Source of the DNA: Rhizobium sp. CIAT894 | Lineage (GTDB): Bacteria; Pseudomonadota; Alphaproteobacteria; Rhizobiales; Rhizobiaceae | Direction of reading: 5' to 3' | Length of the DNA: 64,000 nt | Assembly (NCBI RefSeq): GCF_000172795.2 | Contig: NZ_CP020947.1 | Span: 1,429,001 to 1,493,000, forward strand | Part shown: positions 63,934 to 64,000 of the stretch, piece by piece | How the letters are laid out: every line of letters starts with the position of its first letter | Position numbering within the stretch: the first letter of the stretch is position 1 | Notes under the pieces: generated by a model | Database searches by the model: none | What the model was told of the DNA's origin: nothing | What the model saw: the letters and a program-made list of their open reading frames with translations, nothing else | Program-made: the position numbers and the translations under genes

Positions 63934-64000
63934 TTTGCGAGTTCGCGCAACGCCACTCGATATTTTTCCATGCCGATGCGGGCTGCCCGCATTTGTTCGG
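63930..64000 (-). CDS. Antitoxin gene, C-terminal part (cut by window edge)
   Basis: The last 22 residues of a gene running in from beyond the window: EQMRAARIGMEKYRVALREL followed by Ala-Lys and TGA at 63932-63930. The basic helical tail, ending at a coupled ATGA overlap with doc, fits the toxin-binding C-terminus of a Phd- or AbrB-type antitoxin. The DNA-binding part is outside, so the family cannot be fixed. Confidence 0.7.
   Translation of the reverse strand, partial: EQMRAARIGMEKYRVALRELAK

Noticed and set aside
1..64000. CRISPR array, prophage, integron or transposase
   Set aside because: No regularly spaced repeats and no integrase, transposase or phage structural genes were seen; the only mobile-like DNA is short non-coding palindromic elements.

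Overview
The window reads as a chromosomal segment of an alphaproteobacterium of the Rhizobium etli/leguminosarum group. This is inferred from high-GC coding sequence, very dense gene packing with many ATGA/TGATG overlaps, rhizobial gene orders (yicC-gmk, rsmA-pdxA-surA-lptD-lptG-lptF, pgsA-moaD-moaE, hdaA-ppk-ppx), a RopB/Omp25-like outer-membrane protein, and several families of short palindromic intergenic repeats of the kind seen in Rhizobiaceae. No rRNA, tRNA, CRISPR array, prophage or transposase was found.

Layout. 0-12 kb: housekeeping and envelope genes. These are yicC and gmk (+), then a minus-strand block rsmA, pdxA, a SurA-like chaperone, lptD, lptG, lptF (LPS export) and a PAP2 phosphatase, followed by pepA-holC (+). 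12-22 kb: a galactose-dehydrogenase-like oxidoreductase, a prolyl oligopeptidase, and a compact minus-strand operon. The operon holds a TetR regulator, a four-gene polar-amino-acid-type ABC transporter, an MmgE/PrpD protein and an LLM flavin monooxygenase. It looks like a regulated uptake-and-catabolism unit for an unidentified compound. 22-31 kb: polysaccharide deacetylase, ABC-F ATPase, degenerate GGDEF protein, DinB, GST and ndk. It also has a CGNR zinc-finger regulator translationally coupled to a lipoprotein gene and divergent from an orphan LivH-type permease. 30-35 kb: an operon SDR-uvrC-pgsA-moaD-moaE, with a roughly 200 bp palindromic mosaic element between moaD and moaE. 35-42 kb: RopB-like porin, GST, rlmJ, a molybdopterin oxidoreductase coupled to a NudK-type hydrolase, and a PadR/FAD-monooxygenase pair. 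42-53 kb: phnM, purMN, an AI-2E-type exporter, hdaA, ppk-ppx and a phytase-like protein. 53-64 kb: adenylate cyclase, rnd, multicopper oxidase, aspS, an unknown exported protein, parC, an SRPBCC protein and a Doc toxin whose antitoxin gene runs off the window.

The most notable signals are regulatory. Heptamers phased at exactly 11 bp, resembling Pho boxes, sit upstream of phnM, ppk and the phytase-like gene. This suggests that three separate phosphorus-related units within 11 kb answer to PhoB. Other candidate operators are a 20-bp palindrome upstream of the TetR gene and a 13-bp inverted repeat covering both TATAAT boxes between the CGNR gene and its divergent permease. Two ACTAGT palindromes lie at the PadR gene. 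The roughly 200 bp mosaic element occurs twice in opposite orientation with a related interior. All assignments rest on reading the sequence and on knowledge of the families; no database search was run.
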